Source: Muribaculaceae bacterium
GTDB lineage: Bacteria > Bacteroidota > Bacteroidia > Bacteroidales > Muribaculaceae
Length of the DNA: 64,000 bases
Assembly: GCA_017626045.1 (NCBI GenBank)
Contig: JAGAJP010000066.1
Span: 1 to 64,000 of the forward strand
Direction: 5' to 3'
The position numbers and the translations under genes were made by a program. Each line of letters starts with the position of its first letter. Within the stretch, counting starts at the first letter, position 1. Positions 43,772 through 51,331 of the stretch are shown one piece after another. The notes below the pieces were generated by a model. It had not been told where the DNA came from and searched no databases. It saw only the letters and a program-made list of their open reading frames with translations.

Positions 43772-43897
43772 GAGGATTAACTGGGGGCGAGGATTTCACT
43801 GGGGGCGAGGATTTACAAATCTTCGCTTTATCGGGCAGGGTTGCTTCTGTGTCCAGGTGCTTCTGTAGCGAGGATTTGTAAATCCTCACCCCCGGTA
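43772..43897. repeat. Palindromic intergenic repeat, copy C (left of the ATPase gene)
   Basis: Two incomplete end units (gcgaggatt, then actgggggcgaggatt) precede a 97-base unit at 43801-43897. That unit runs from gggggcgaggatttacaaat to the reverse complement of nearly the same sequence, with ctttatcgggc and caggtgcttctgtagcg in the middle. It matches 45641-45736 with three mismatches and one missing base. It occupies most of the gap 43630-43938, which also holds the GH2 promoter. Confidence 0.85.
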
Positions 43898-43938
43898 GGT
43901 TTATTGGTAATACTTCTGAAGTATATGAATACGGTAGG

Positions 43939-45504
43939 CTATACTCTTTCGATTTTCCAGTCTTCGATGCAGCGTGTCTCGGAGGAAAAGTTGACTCCGA
44001 TGCGGATGATCTGGCGGCTGTCCGTCTGATACTTTCGGTCATATTTCTTTTCCTCGATCTGGAGGAGTGCCTGTTCGGCACTTCCGTCGTATTTCAGCTC
44101 AATCACGTATATATAGTCATCGGTCTTGATTGTGATGTCGATTTGGCCGTCGGAGGTCGCTGACTCGGTTTCCGTCTCCAGTCCGATGAGATCCGTCAGC
44201 AGGAAGAATGCGTTGTGGAAGTTGTTCTCGTTGTCCATCCTCATCTTGAAGTGGACTCCGGCGAAATATGCCTGCATGCATTTCATCGCCTTGTCTGCAT
44301 CCCCCAATATGAAGTGCATCACCATGTCACCTACAATTTTCTTCGGTTCTTCCTCAGTGCGGCACTGGACATAGTAGGGTAGAAGGACCTTGTAGAGACC
44401 ATCCTTTACCTCTCTATTGGGGATGCCGAGCCGGTAACGTTTGATCCTCGGATTGTATTCCTTTATGGTGAGGTATCCGGTCTGGTATAGTAGGGCGAGT
44501 GGCTGCGGGGTGAGCAGGTCGAGACCCTTTAGATCGTCTTGCGTGCAGAAGATGTCGAACATTTCCTCAAGGTCGGCGTTGACCCTTTTGAGGGTCTTTG
44601 CGACGAGGCGCGGCATTCCGGTGTCGTTCCAGTAGTTTGATATTTTTGTAAAACTGAGGGCATTGAGCAGTGACCAGGGGTTGTATATGTCGCTGCCGTT
44701 TTCTGCAAATCGGTAGCCGTCATAGTTACTCTTCAATTCCGTGAGTGCTTCCTCGGTGGTGATTCCGTTCTTTTCGGCAAGACGGGCAATCCCCGGTTGG
44801 AGGTTGTAGAGCATCTCGCGTTCCGTAATGCCGCAGATATCGGCGTATTCATCGATGAAGGAGATGTCCACGATGTTGTTGAGGTCGGAGAAGACACTCA
44901 GTTTGCTGAAACGGCTTACGCCGGTCAGGAACACCAGACGGATATGCTCTGCGGAACTCTTGAAGTTGGAATAAAGGGAAGACAGCCTTTCGCGGTAATG
45001 GTCGATGTTCTCCTTGTTGTGGATGTTGGCGACTAACGGTTTGTCGTATTCATCGACGAGTATCACCACCTGCCTCCCGGTCATCTTGTGGGCGGATTCT
45101 ATTATGTTTCTGAACCTTGACGATAATGAGCCGGCGATGCTGTCGATTTCGTACTCTTGCTCCCATTTCTGCAACATGCTGTCTAATAGAATGTCAAGAT
45201 GCCCCCGGCTTTCATAGCTTTCCGTATTCAAATCCAGCCTTAGAACGGGATGTGACTCCCAGCCCCAGTCCATGGAATCAACGGCAAGGCCTGTGAAAAG
45301 TTCTCTTCTTCCTTCGAAGAAATACTGAAGAGTAGACAGGAAAAGGCTCTTTCCGAATCTACGGGGACGGGCAAGGAAGTAGTATTGAGATCCTTCTTCC
45401 GCTATTTTCCTGACAAAATCGGTCTTGTCTATGTAGACAAGGCCACGGTCACGCAGAGTCTTGAAATCCTGTTGCCCCAAGGGATATTTGACTTTAACTT
45501 CCAT
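43939..45504 (-). CDS. AAA-ATPase-like / PD-(D/E)xK nuclease-like protein (DUF1703 type)
   Basis: 521 residues. N-terminal AAA-ATPase-like domain: YPLGQQDFKTLRDRGLVYIDKT, phosphate loop ARPRRFGKS (about 45-53), Walker B VVILVDEYDKP. The middle region has GYRFAENGSDIYNPWSLLNAL. The C-terminal nuclease-like core has DITIKTDDYIYVIELKYDGS with the D...ExK residues, followed by QIEEKKYDRKY. This family occurs in many copies in anaerobic gut bacteria; its task is not established, and a role in defence or element maintenance is only suspected. It is bracketed by nearly identical repeats (43801-43897 and 45641-45736) and has its own perfect promoter. Confidence 0.9.
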   Translation of the reverse strand: MEVKVKYPLGQQDFKTLRDRGLVYIDKTDFVRKIAEEGSQYYFLARPRRFGKSLFLSTLQYFFEGRRELFTGLAVDSMDWGWESHPVLRLDLNTESYESRGHLDILLDSMLQKWEQEYEIDSIAGSLSSRFRNIIESAHKMTGRQVVILVDEYDKPLVANIHNKENIDHYRERLSSLYSNFKSSAEHIRLVFLTGVSRFSKLSVFSDLNNIVDISFIDEYADICGITEREMLYNLQPGIARLAEKNGITTEEALTELKSNYDGYRFAENGSDIYNPWSLLNALSFTKISNYWNDTGMPRLVAKTLKRVNADLEEMFDIFCTQDDLKGLDLLTPQPLALLYQTGYLTIKEYNPRIKRYRLGIPNREVKDGLYKVLLPYYVQCRTEEEPKKIVGDMVMHFILGDADKAMKCMQAYFAGVHFKMRMDNENNFHNAFFLLTDLIGLETETESATSDGQIDITIKTDDYIYVIELKYDGSAEQALLQIEEKKYDRKYQTDSRQIIRIGVNFSSETRCIEDWKIERV

Positions 45505-45558
45505 CTTCAGTTCTTCTTATTTTCAGTTCCTCTTTTACTATATAACGCATCGAAAAGA

Positions 45559-45589
45559 CAAATTTAATAATAAAATACGTCAAAGCCAA
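45559..45589 (-). promoter_or_regulatory. Promoter of the ATPase/nuclease-like gene
   Basis: On the minus strand TTG (45589-45587), 20 bases, then TAAATTTG (45566-45559), both perfect, 55 bases before the ATG. It lies between the gene and the right-hand repeat. Confidence 0.7.
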
Positions 45590-45636
45590 ATTTTTCAATT
45601 CTGAGTAGTCCATAAACTTTTAGATTAGTACAATTT

Positions 45637-45760
45637 ACCGGGGGGCGAGGATTTACAAATACTCGCTTTATCGGGCGGGTTGCTTCTGTGTCCAGGTGCT
45701 TCTGTAGCGAGGATTTGTAAATCCTCGCCCCCGGTACAATGCTTCGGTGGATGACAGCTT
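45637..45760. repeat. Palindromic intergenic repeat, copy D (right of the ATPase gene)
   Basis: The 96-base unit 45641-45736 begins gggggcgaggatttacaaat and ends with its exact reverse complement: 20-base terminal inverted repeats, extended by taccg/cggta outside. It continues with aatgcttcggtggatgacagctt up to 45760, of which 21 of 23 bases recur inverted at 62360-62382. It lies in the 511-base gap 45505-46015. The rest of that gap holds the ATPase promoter, a ttgttca/tgaacaa inverted pair (45832-45852) and AT-rich sequence, and no gene that I can support. Confidence 0.85.
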
Positions 45761-45971
45761 ATTTGAACCGAATTGCACCATTACCGCATCCCTCAGAACT
45801 TTGTCAAACAGTTTTGTTCATTAAAATGCGTTTGTTCATTGGAATTGAACAAGCTTTATTTGTAGAATGGGTCTAAAAATGGATCAAAATCTTTTATGTC
45901 ATTATGAATAGGCATTATGAATAATCTACGAAAAAATTATAAAATCTTCATATAAAATTTGGATGAATGAT

Positions 45972-45979
45972 TATATTTG
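45972..45979 (+). promoter_or_regulatory. -7-type element of the small lipoprotein gene
   Basis: TATATTTG, a perfect TAnnTTTG, 36 bases before the ATG; no good -33. The inverted pair ttgttca/tgaacaa at 45832-45852, with a further ttgttca at 45814, may be an operator, though it is far upstream. Confidence 0.4.
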
Positions 45980-46015
45980 TTTATTTTTGGGAATTATTAA
46001 CCAAATTTAAGAATA

Positions 46016-46360
46016 ATGAGAACATTTTTTCTTTTTGTGGCTACTCTTGTAGTAATGATTCTCTCCTCCTGTAGTTCTTATGAAATAGAGGATTCTGAGA
46101 ATAGCAGTGTTTTTGAATCTCAACAAAAATATGAGTTTTCAGAAACTAAATCTTCTGATATCTGTAATGCTTCTTTTGCATCAGATAGTTTGATTATACA
46201 ATTGCGTGAGTATAATCAAGAATTTATTTCATCCAAAAAAGTCGAGGAGACAAGAGGGTTGAAAGAAAAATTGAATTGGATTTTTATTGGATTAGCAGAC
46301 CTTAAAGGAGCGGTTGTCGGTTTTTCAGTTGGAGGATTCGGCGGTTCTGTTCTGGAATAG
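46016..46360 (+). CDS. Small lipoprotein with glycine-zipper, bacteriocin-like tail
   Basis: 114 residues. Lipoprotein signal with MILSSC and lipid Cys19, then a Ser/Glu-rich linker, then LREYNQEFISSKKVEETRG. The last 30 residues (from KLNWIFIGLADLKGA through VVGFSVGGFGGSVLE) form a hydrophobic glycine zipper. Bacteroidales encode many small lipoproteins of this plan (Cys, a YN..F segment, TRG, a Trp, AD.xGA, then GxxxG repeats) whose tails look like class II bacteriocins; this is from memory. The tail here is shorter than I expect, so it may be truncated. AT-rich compared with neighbours. It is followed by an outer-membrane protein gene. Confidence 0.6.
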   Translation: MRTFFLFVATLVVMILSSCSSYEIEDSENSSVFESQQKYEFSETKSSDICNASFASDSLIIQLREYNQEFISSKKVEETRGLKEKLNWIFIGLADLKGAVVGFSVGGFGGSVLE

Positions 46361-46404
46361 ATATTTTGAGACTTATTCTATATCAGACACAAATGATCAG
46401 TAAT

Positions 46405-47127
46405 ATGAAGATAAAGAAGTATGTGGTAATTGCGCTATGGATTGTATCTTTAGCAATTTCTCCGGTTGCTGAGGGTAAGGAACCGGCTGCTGATACTGTG
46501 TCTCCTGTTGAGAGAGGCGTTTCAAAATGGAGGTTCAACTGGGGACTGACTGCTTCGATAGATATATTTTTTCCGGGTAAATGCACGAGTACTGAAGGCA
46601 AGGATCCGTCGCAGATCGGTTACGGATGTTCGGCTGGAGTCAAAGGAATATATGAATGTAATGAGAAATGGTATTTCGAGTCCGGTCTGCTTCTTGCGTT
46701 CGGGTATTCACCTGTCGATGTGCGTCTCGAAGAAAGCTCGGATTACAGAGCCGGATACTATTCTTACGACATGCAGCGCGGAGCAATCCAACTGCCCATA
46801 CACATAGGGTATAGATTCAGGCTTACCGATGAATATTCATTAAGACTATCGGCTGGAACACAACTTTCATACGGCTTCGCAGGCAGTTTCGATTATGACG
46901 GTGAAAAATCGCTGCCCAAATATGACCTATACGGCAGCAACGGGGTCTGGAAACGTTTCGGCGCGGATGCTGTGGTAGGGCTGCATTTCGACTTAAACAA
47001 TCTCTCAGTAGGAATCAACGGAAATTTCGGGGTGACTCAGATGGCGAAACGAGAAATATTTTCTTCGCATACAATGAACGAAAGCGAATGCCGAATTGAT
47101 TTCACATATTGGTTCGGTAGCCGTTAA
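46405..47127 (+). CDS. Outer-membrane beta-barrel protein, small
   Basis: 240 residues from the ATG at 46405; an ATG at 46393 and a TTG at 46366 are alternatives. Signal peptide MKIKKYVVIALWIVSLAISPVAEG. The mature part has eight to ten amphipathic strands ending in aromatic residues (FNWGLTASIDIFF, YFESGLLLAFGYS, QLPIHIGYRFRL, YSLRLSAGTQLSYGF) and a C-terminal CRIDFTYWFGSR. It belongs to the outer-membrane beta-barrel type seen in PorT-like proteins. It lies 44 bases after the glycine-zipper lipoprotein and ends at a clear terminator, so the two form one operon. Confidence 0.75.
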   Translation: MKIKKYVVIALWIVSLAISPVAEGKEPAADTVSPVERGVSKWRFNWGLTASIDIFFPGKCTSTEGKDPSQIGYGCSAGVKGIYECNEKWYFESGLLLAFGYSPVDVRLEESSDYRAGYYSYDMQRGAIQLPIHIGYRFRLTDEYSLRLSAGTQLSYGFAGSFDYDGEKSLPKYDLYGSNGVWKRFGADAVVGLHFDLNNLSVGINGNFGVTQMAKREIFSSHTMNESECRIDFTYWFGSR

Positions 47128-47158
47128 TTCATTATAATTCATTATAATTCAAATGAAG

Positions 47159-47186
47159 AGGCCGCGTCATTGCTATGACACGGCCT
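47159..47186. terminator. Terminator between the barrel gene and prs
   Basis: A 12-bp stem with one mismatch (47159-47170 with 47175-47186), a tgct loop, and tttcttt following on the plus strand. It serves the plus-strand operon and possibly prs on the other strand. Confidence 0.8.
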
Positions 47187-47213
47187 TTTCTTTATTATTG
47201 TAGATTATGCTTG

Positions 47214-48161
47214 TCAGGGTTTGAAGAGATACTGGCTGGAGATTGACTGATTGTTGTGGATGCGGCGGATGGTGTCGGCGAAAAGTTTCGTCACTGTCAG
47301 ACAGGTCACCTTCTCGTTTTCCCTGTTGTAGGGGATGGTGTCGGTGAAAATCAGTTCCGATATACCGCTCGCAAGAATCCTTTCGGTGGCGGGATCGCTC
47401 ATCACGGGGTGGGTGATGAGAGCCCTCACGGAGTTGGCGCCCTCGGAAAGCATCAGGTCCGCAGCCTTGGTGATGGTGCCGGCTGTGTCGGCGATGTCAT
47501 CCACAAGTATCACGTTCTTTCCCTTCACGTCGCCGATCACCTGCATCTTTGCCACCACGTTTGCCTTTGCCCTCTGCTTGTGGCAGAGCACGAGAGGAAC
47601 GTCGAAGTATTTGGCGTAGGAGTTGGCTCTCTTCGCACCGCCTACGTCGGGCGAGGCGATCACGATGTCTTCCATGTGGAGGCTTTCGAGATAGGGGATG
47701 AATACCGACGAGGCATAAAGATGGTCGACAGGCACATTGAAGAATCCCTGAATCTGGTCGGCGTGAAGGTCCATCGTCACGAGACGGTCGATGCCCGCCA
47801 CGCTGAGCAGGTCTGCCACAAGTTTAGCGGCAATCGACACTCTCGGTTTGTCCTTGCGGTCCTGGCGTGCCCATCCGAAATAGGGTATCACCGCCGTGAT
47901 GCTGGCTGCCGACGCGCGCTTTGCCGCATCAATCATCAGCAGGAGCTCCATCAGATTGTCGGTGTTGGGAAATGTTGACTGAACAAGATATACCTCGGCG
48001 CCGCGAATAGACTCGTCGAAACATACCTCAAATTCTCCGTCGGCGAAGTGCTCGATGTTCATCTTGCCGAGTTCTATGCCCAGATCCTTGCAGATGCCTT
48101 CTCCAAGGTAGTGGCTCTTGGTGCCTGCAAACACTTTGATGGGCGGAAGGGTATTGCTCAT
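47214..48161 (-). CDS. prs: Ribose-phosphate pyrophosphokinase
   Basis: 315 residues, full length. The N-terminal half has FAGTKSHYLGEGICKDLG and GEFEVCFDESIRGAEVYLVQ. The flexible catalytic region is YFGWARQDRKDKPR, the metal site is MDLHADQIQGFF, and the PRPP loop is VLVDDIADTAGT-like (ILVDDIADTAGTI near residue 225). It makes PRPP for nucleotides, histidine and NAD. It is single, with a perfect promoter. Confidence 0.96.
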   Translation of the reverse strand: MSNTLPPIKVFAGTKSHYLGEGICKDLGIELGKMNIEHFADGEFEVCFDESIRGAEVYLVQSTFPNTDNLMELLLMIDAAKRASAASITAVIPYFGWARQDRKDKPRVSIAAKLVADLLSVAGIDRLVTMDLHADQIQGFFNVPVDHLYASSVFIPYLESLHMEDIVIASPDVGGAKRANSYAKYFDVPLVLCHKQRAKANVVAKMQVIGDVKGKNVILVDDIADTAGTITKAADLMLSEGANSVRALITHPVMSDPATERILASGISELIFTDTIPYNRENEKVTCLTVTKLFADTIRRIHNNQSISSQYLFKP

Positions 48162-48218
48162 ATAGCTGATTATGGTGTTAGTCGCTCCCTTCGGGGAACT
48201 TCTCGTTGTTTGTCACTG

Positions 48219-48249
48219 CAAAATTAATCATTATTTTCGATAGAGACAA
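48219..48249 (-). promoter_or_regulatory. Promoter of prs
   Basis: On the minus strand TTG (48249-48247), 20 bases, then TAATTTTG (48226-48219) followed by C: a perfect match. Confidence 0.7.
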
Positions 48250-48263
48250 TATAAAATAATAAA

Positions 48264-48291
48264 AAAATGGGATGCCGGGCACCCCATTTTT
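48264..48291 (-). terminator. Rho-independent terminator of the ftsY-rimO-menF-M13 operon
   Basis: Stem aaaatggg with ccccattt and a short inner pair across one A-C mismatch, followed by a run of seven T on the minus strand. It is 27 bases after the stop of the M13 peptidase gene. Confidence 0.8.
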
Positions 48292-48317
48292 AATTATCGC
48301 TATATATCAGAGCTTTT

Positions 48318-50354
48318 TTACCAGATGATGACGCGTTCCTCGGCGGGGCGGAACATCGGGTCGCCTGCCTTGATGTCGAACGCCTCGAAGAAAGGAGCGA
48401 TGTTTTTCAGCGACACGTTCACACGGTTCTTGCCGAGCGAGTGCACGTCGCCGGTGGTCAGGTTCTGGATCTCAGCGTCGCGGATGTTCTGTGCCCAGAG
48501 GTTGGCATAGTTCATGTAGAACGCCTGCAGCGGAGTGAACCCGTCGATGAGGGCTGCCTCGCTCTTCACGTCTACGCCCTTCTTCTTCTGGCTGTCGAGG
48601 AAGGCTGTCATAGCCACCCTGAGTCCGCCTTGGTCGGCGATGTTCTCGCCGAGAGTGTACTGGCCGTTGGCGTGTACGCCGGGAAGCACCTCTACCTCAT
48701 CGAACTGCTCCACGAGTCCCTTGGTCATGGACGCGAACTTCTCGGCGTCTTCCGGCTGCCACCAGTTCACCATGTTGCCGTTGGAGTCGAAGTTGCGGCC
48801 CTGGTCGTCGAAACCGTGAGTCATCTCGTGGCCAATCACCACGCCGATGCCGCCGTAGTTCTCGGCGTCGCTCGCCTCCGGGTCGAAGAACGGTGCCTGG
48901 AGGATGCCTGCCGGGAACACGATCTCGTTGTTGAGCGGATTATAGTAGGCGTTGATGGTCTGCGGTGTCATGCCCCATTCGGTACGGTCAACCGGCTTGC
49001 CCCATTTCTTCAGATATTCCTTCTGTGCCCACATCTTCGCGTTCTGCACGTTTTCCGCATAGCTGAGCTGCGGGTCGATGATGAGCTCGGAGTAATCCTT
49101 CCATTTGTCGGGATATCCGATCTTCACGGTAAACTTGTTGAGCTTCTTCATCGCCTGCACCTTGGTGTCGTCGCTCATCCATTCGAGGTTGATGATGTGC
49201 TTGCCGAGCGCGTTGCGGAGGTTCTCCACGAGTTCGATCATGTAGTCTTTGGAGCTCTGGGGGAAATATTTCTCCACATAGAGTTCGCCGATACCCTCGC
49301 CGAGGAAGCCTTCGGTCACTCCGAGAGCCTTCTTCCAGCGCGGACGCTGCTGCTGCACTCCGCTCAGCACTTTGCTGAACTCGAAGTTGGCGTTGGCGAA
49401 ATCATCGCTGAGGAATGATGAATAGTCGTCCACAAGCAGCCATGCGTAGTAGTCCTTCAGTTCGCGGTCGGTGAGCGACGCGGCGAGCTTATTGGCGGCG
49501 TCGAGCGACTTGGGCTCTGTCACGATGATGGTCTCGGGAGCCTCGATGTCCATTGTCTCCACAAAGAACCTGTCGAGGGGAAGATTGCTCCAGCGAGCCT
49601 TGATGTCGTTATAGCTCATGGGGTTGTAGAGCGCGGGGATATTGCGGCTTTCCTCGCGGGTGAGTGCGGAGTCGGCGAGAGCGGTCTCGATCTTCATCAC
49701 GCTCTTCACGATTCTCTTGGCATCCTTCTTGGAATAACCGGCGAGTGTCATCGTTTTCTCAATCAGTTTCTCGTATGCCGCGCGCACGTCTTTGTTACGC
49801 TTGTCGTTGAGCAGATAGTAGTCGCGGTCGCCGAGACCGAGAGAGCCGCTGCCGAGATACATCGCATATACCTGAGAGTTTGCGAGGTCCTCCTGCGGAC
49901 CGCCCGAGTAGAGGGGACTGCTGTGGTGCTTGTGCATCCAGAGCTGCAGGTCGGTCATTCCTTCGTGGGGTGTGCTTTCGATTCTGGCGAGGTCTGCCTT
50001 CACCGGCTGTGCGCCCAACTGGTTGCGGCGCACGGAGTCCATGCCCTGCTCATAAAGAGTGGCGATCTTGTAGGCGTTGGTTCCGGGCTTGGGATTGGTG
50101 GCGGCGAGTCCCGTCACTATGCGGCGAACGCGGTTGTCGCTTGAGTCCCTCAGGATGTTGAAAGCTCCGTAGCGGGAGTATTCGGGTGTAAGGGGATGCG
50201 ATTCCATCCAACCCTTGTTGACATGCTGGTAGAAATCCTGCGACGCCGGCACTGCCGGGTCGATTCCTTTCGGGTCAAGACTCTTCAGGTGCTCTGCTTG
50301 CACCCCTACGGCGGCAGTCGCCGCGAAGAGCAACATTAGGTTTCTGAGTTTCAT
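48318..50354 (-). CDS. pepO: M13-family (neprilysin-like) metallopeptidase
   Basis: 678 residues with an N-terminal signal peptide (LMLLFAATAAVGVQA). The zinc site is VIGHEMTHGFDDQGR, the third ligand is in GENIADQGG, and the substrate-binding element is NAYYNPLNNEIVFPAGILQ (near residue 465). The C-terminal motif is RVNVSLKN and ends W, as usual in M13. It is a periplasmic or surface oligopeptidase. The ATG overlaps the menF stop (ATGA), so it is the last gene of the ftsY-rimO-menF operon. Confidence 0.93.
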   Translation of the reverse strand: MKLRNLMLLFAATAAVGVQAEHLKSLDPKGIDPAVPASQDFYQHVNKGWMESHPLTPEYSRYGAFNILRDSSDNRVRRIVTGLAATNPKPGTNAYKIATLYEQGMDSVRRNQLGAQPVKADLARIESTPHEGMTDLQLWMHKHHSSPLYSGGPQEDLANSQVYAMYLGSGSLGLGDRDYYLLNDKRNKDVRAAYEKLIEKTMTLAGYSKKDAKRIVKSVMKIETALADSALTREESRNIPALYNPMSYNDIKARWSNLPLDRFFVETMDIEAPETIIVTEPKSLDAANKLAASLTDRELKDYYAWLLVDDYSSFLSDDFANANFEFSKVLSGVQQQRPRWKKALGVTEGFLGEGIGELYVEKYFPQSSKDYMIELVENLRNALGKHIINLEWMSDDTKVQAMKKLNKFTVKIGYPDKWKDYSELIIDPQLSYAENVQNAKMWAQKEYLKKWGKPVDRTEWGMTPQTINAYYNPLNNEIVFPAGILQAPFFDPEASDAENYGGIGVVIGHEMTHGFDDQGRNFDSNGNMVNWWQPEDAEKFASMTKGLVEQFDEVEVLPGVHANGQYTLGENIADQGGLRVAMTAFLDSQKKKGVDVKSEAALIDGFTPLQAFYMNYANLWAQNIRDAEIQNLTTGDVHSLGKNRVNVSLKNIAPFFEAFDIKAGDPMFRPAEERVIIW

Positions 50355-51331
50355 ACTTCAGATGTTTTGAGTTTGTTGATTATTGTTTGTGATTTAATTT
50401 CTGTCTCGTGCCATTCCGAATCCGGGTCGGAGAGCCTGGTGATGCCTCCTCCGGCATACACGCATATCGCGTCTGGACTGCATTTCGCCGACCGCAGGTT
50501 GACAAACATCGCAGTCTCGCCATCGAGCCCGCAAGGTCCGCAGAATCCCCCGTACATCTCCCGGTCATGTCTTTCCCCCTTCTTGATGATGCGCATGGAC
50601 TCTGTCCGGTCGCTGCCGCACAGTGCGGGAGTGGGTGAGAGCTCGCAAAGTATGTCTTTAAGGAACGCCGTTTCCGGCAGGGGAGCGGTGATGTCTGTGC
50701 AGATATGCTCGACCGTTCCGGCCTCCCTGGTGTAGGGTTTGCCACACTCGGCTGAGCCGCAGCGTGAGGTCAGAGTGTCTCTGATGTAATCGGTCACCAT
50801 CTGCTGTTCCTCGCGGTTCTTGATGTCCCATTCGCCTCCCTGTCCTGCCGGTCGCGTTCCCGCGAGCGACATTGTGAGGATGCGGTCGCCATCCATGCGG
50901 AGCAGCAGCTCCGGAGACGCTCCTATCCAGGTGCCGGTGACAGGGGTGGAAAACATGAATACAAATGCCTTGGGATATGCCTCGCAGAGGTTTTGGAATG
51001 TGTCGGCGAGCCTTATCCGTCCGGCGACCCTTATCGCCCGCGACGCTACGGTCTTGCCTGTGTCGCCGTGTAGCGACTCCACAATCATCTCCACCTCTCG
51101 GCGATGCTCTTCCCGGGTCGTTGCTTCGGGAAGACTGCATTCCCGTGGCACGACATATTCTTCAAGCAAGGGATATTCAGCCGGAATCGTCATCAGTCCT
51201 GCCTCGGGATTAAGGAACGGTGCTACCGCGAACCCCTCCGCAAGTCCACCGACGGTGTGGCGAGAGGCGCCTCCTATCGCTTTCGAGGCCCCGGGCATTC
51301 TGTATCTAAACCAGTTTTCCAAACAGCTCAA
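50351..51331 (-). CDS. menF: Isochorismate synthase (menaquinone synthesis)
   Basis: 326 residues, chorismate-utilising fold: FMFSTPVTGTWIGASPELLL, SLAGTRPAGQGG, VEHICTDITAPL, LSPTPALCG, YGGFCGPCGLDGETAMFVNLR (in relatives the same order) and YAGGGITRLSDPDSEW near the C-terminus. It converts chorismate to isochorismate for MenD. The longest frame starts with TTG at 51331, overlapping rimO by 26 bases, and keeps the family-like NWFRYRMPG. An ATG at 51298, just after the rimO stop, is the alternative. It is placed 34 kb from menDBCE. Confidence 0.9.
   Translation of the reverse strand: MSCLENWFRYRMPGASKAIGGASRHTVGGLAEGFAVAPFLNPEAGLMTIPAEYPLLEEYVVPRECSLPEATTREEHRREVEMIVESLHGDTGKTVASRAIRVAGRIRLADTFQNLCEAYPKAFVFMFSTPVTGTWIGASPELLLRMDGDRILTMSLAGTRPAGQGGEWDIKNREEQQMVTDYIRDTLTSRCGSAECGKPYTREAGTVEHICTDITAPLPETAFLKDILCELSPTPALCGSDRTESMRIIKKGERHDREMYGGFCGPCGLDGETAMFVNLRSAKCSPDAICVYAGGGITRLSDPDSEWHETEIKSQTIINKLKTSEV

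Noticed and set aside
43801..45736. CRISPR array formed by the 97-base repeats
   Set aside because: Only two complete copies, 1.8 kb apart with a gene between; no short regular spacers and no cas genes.
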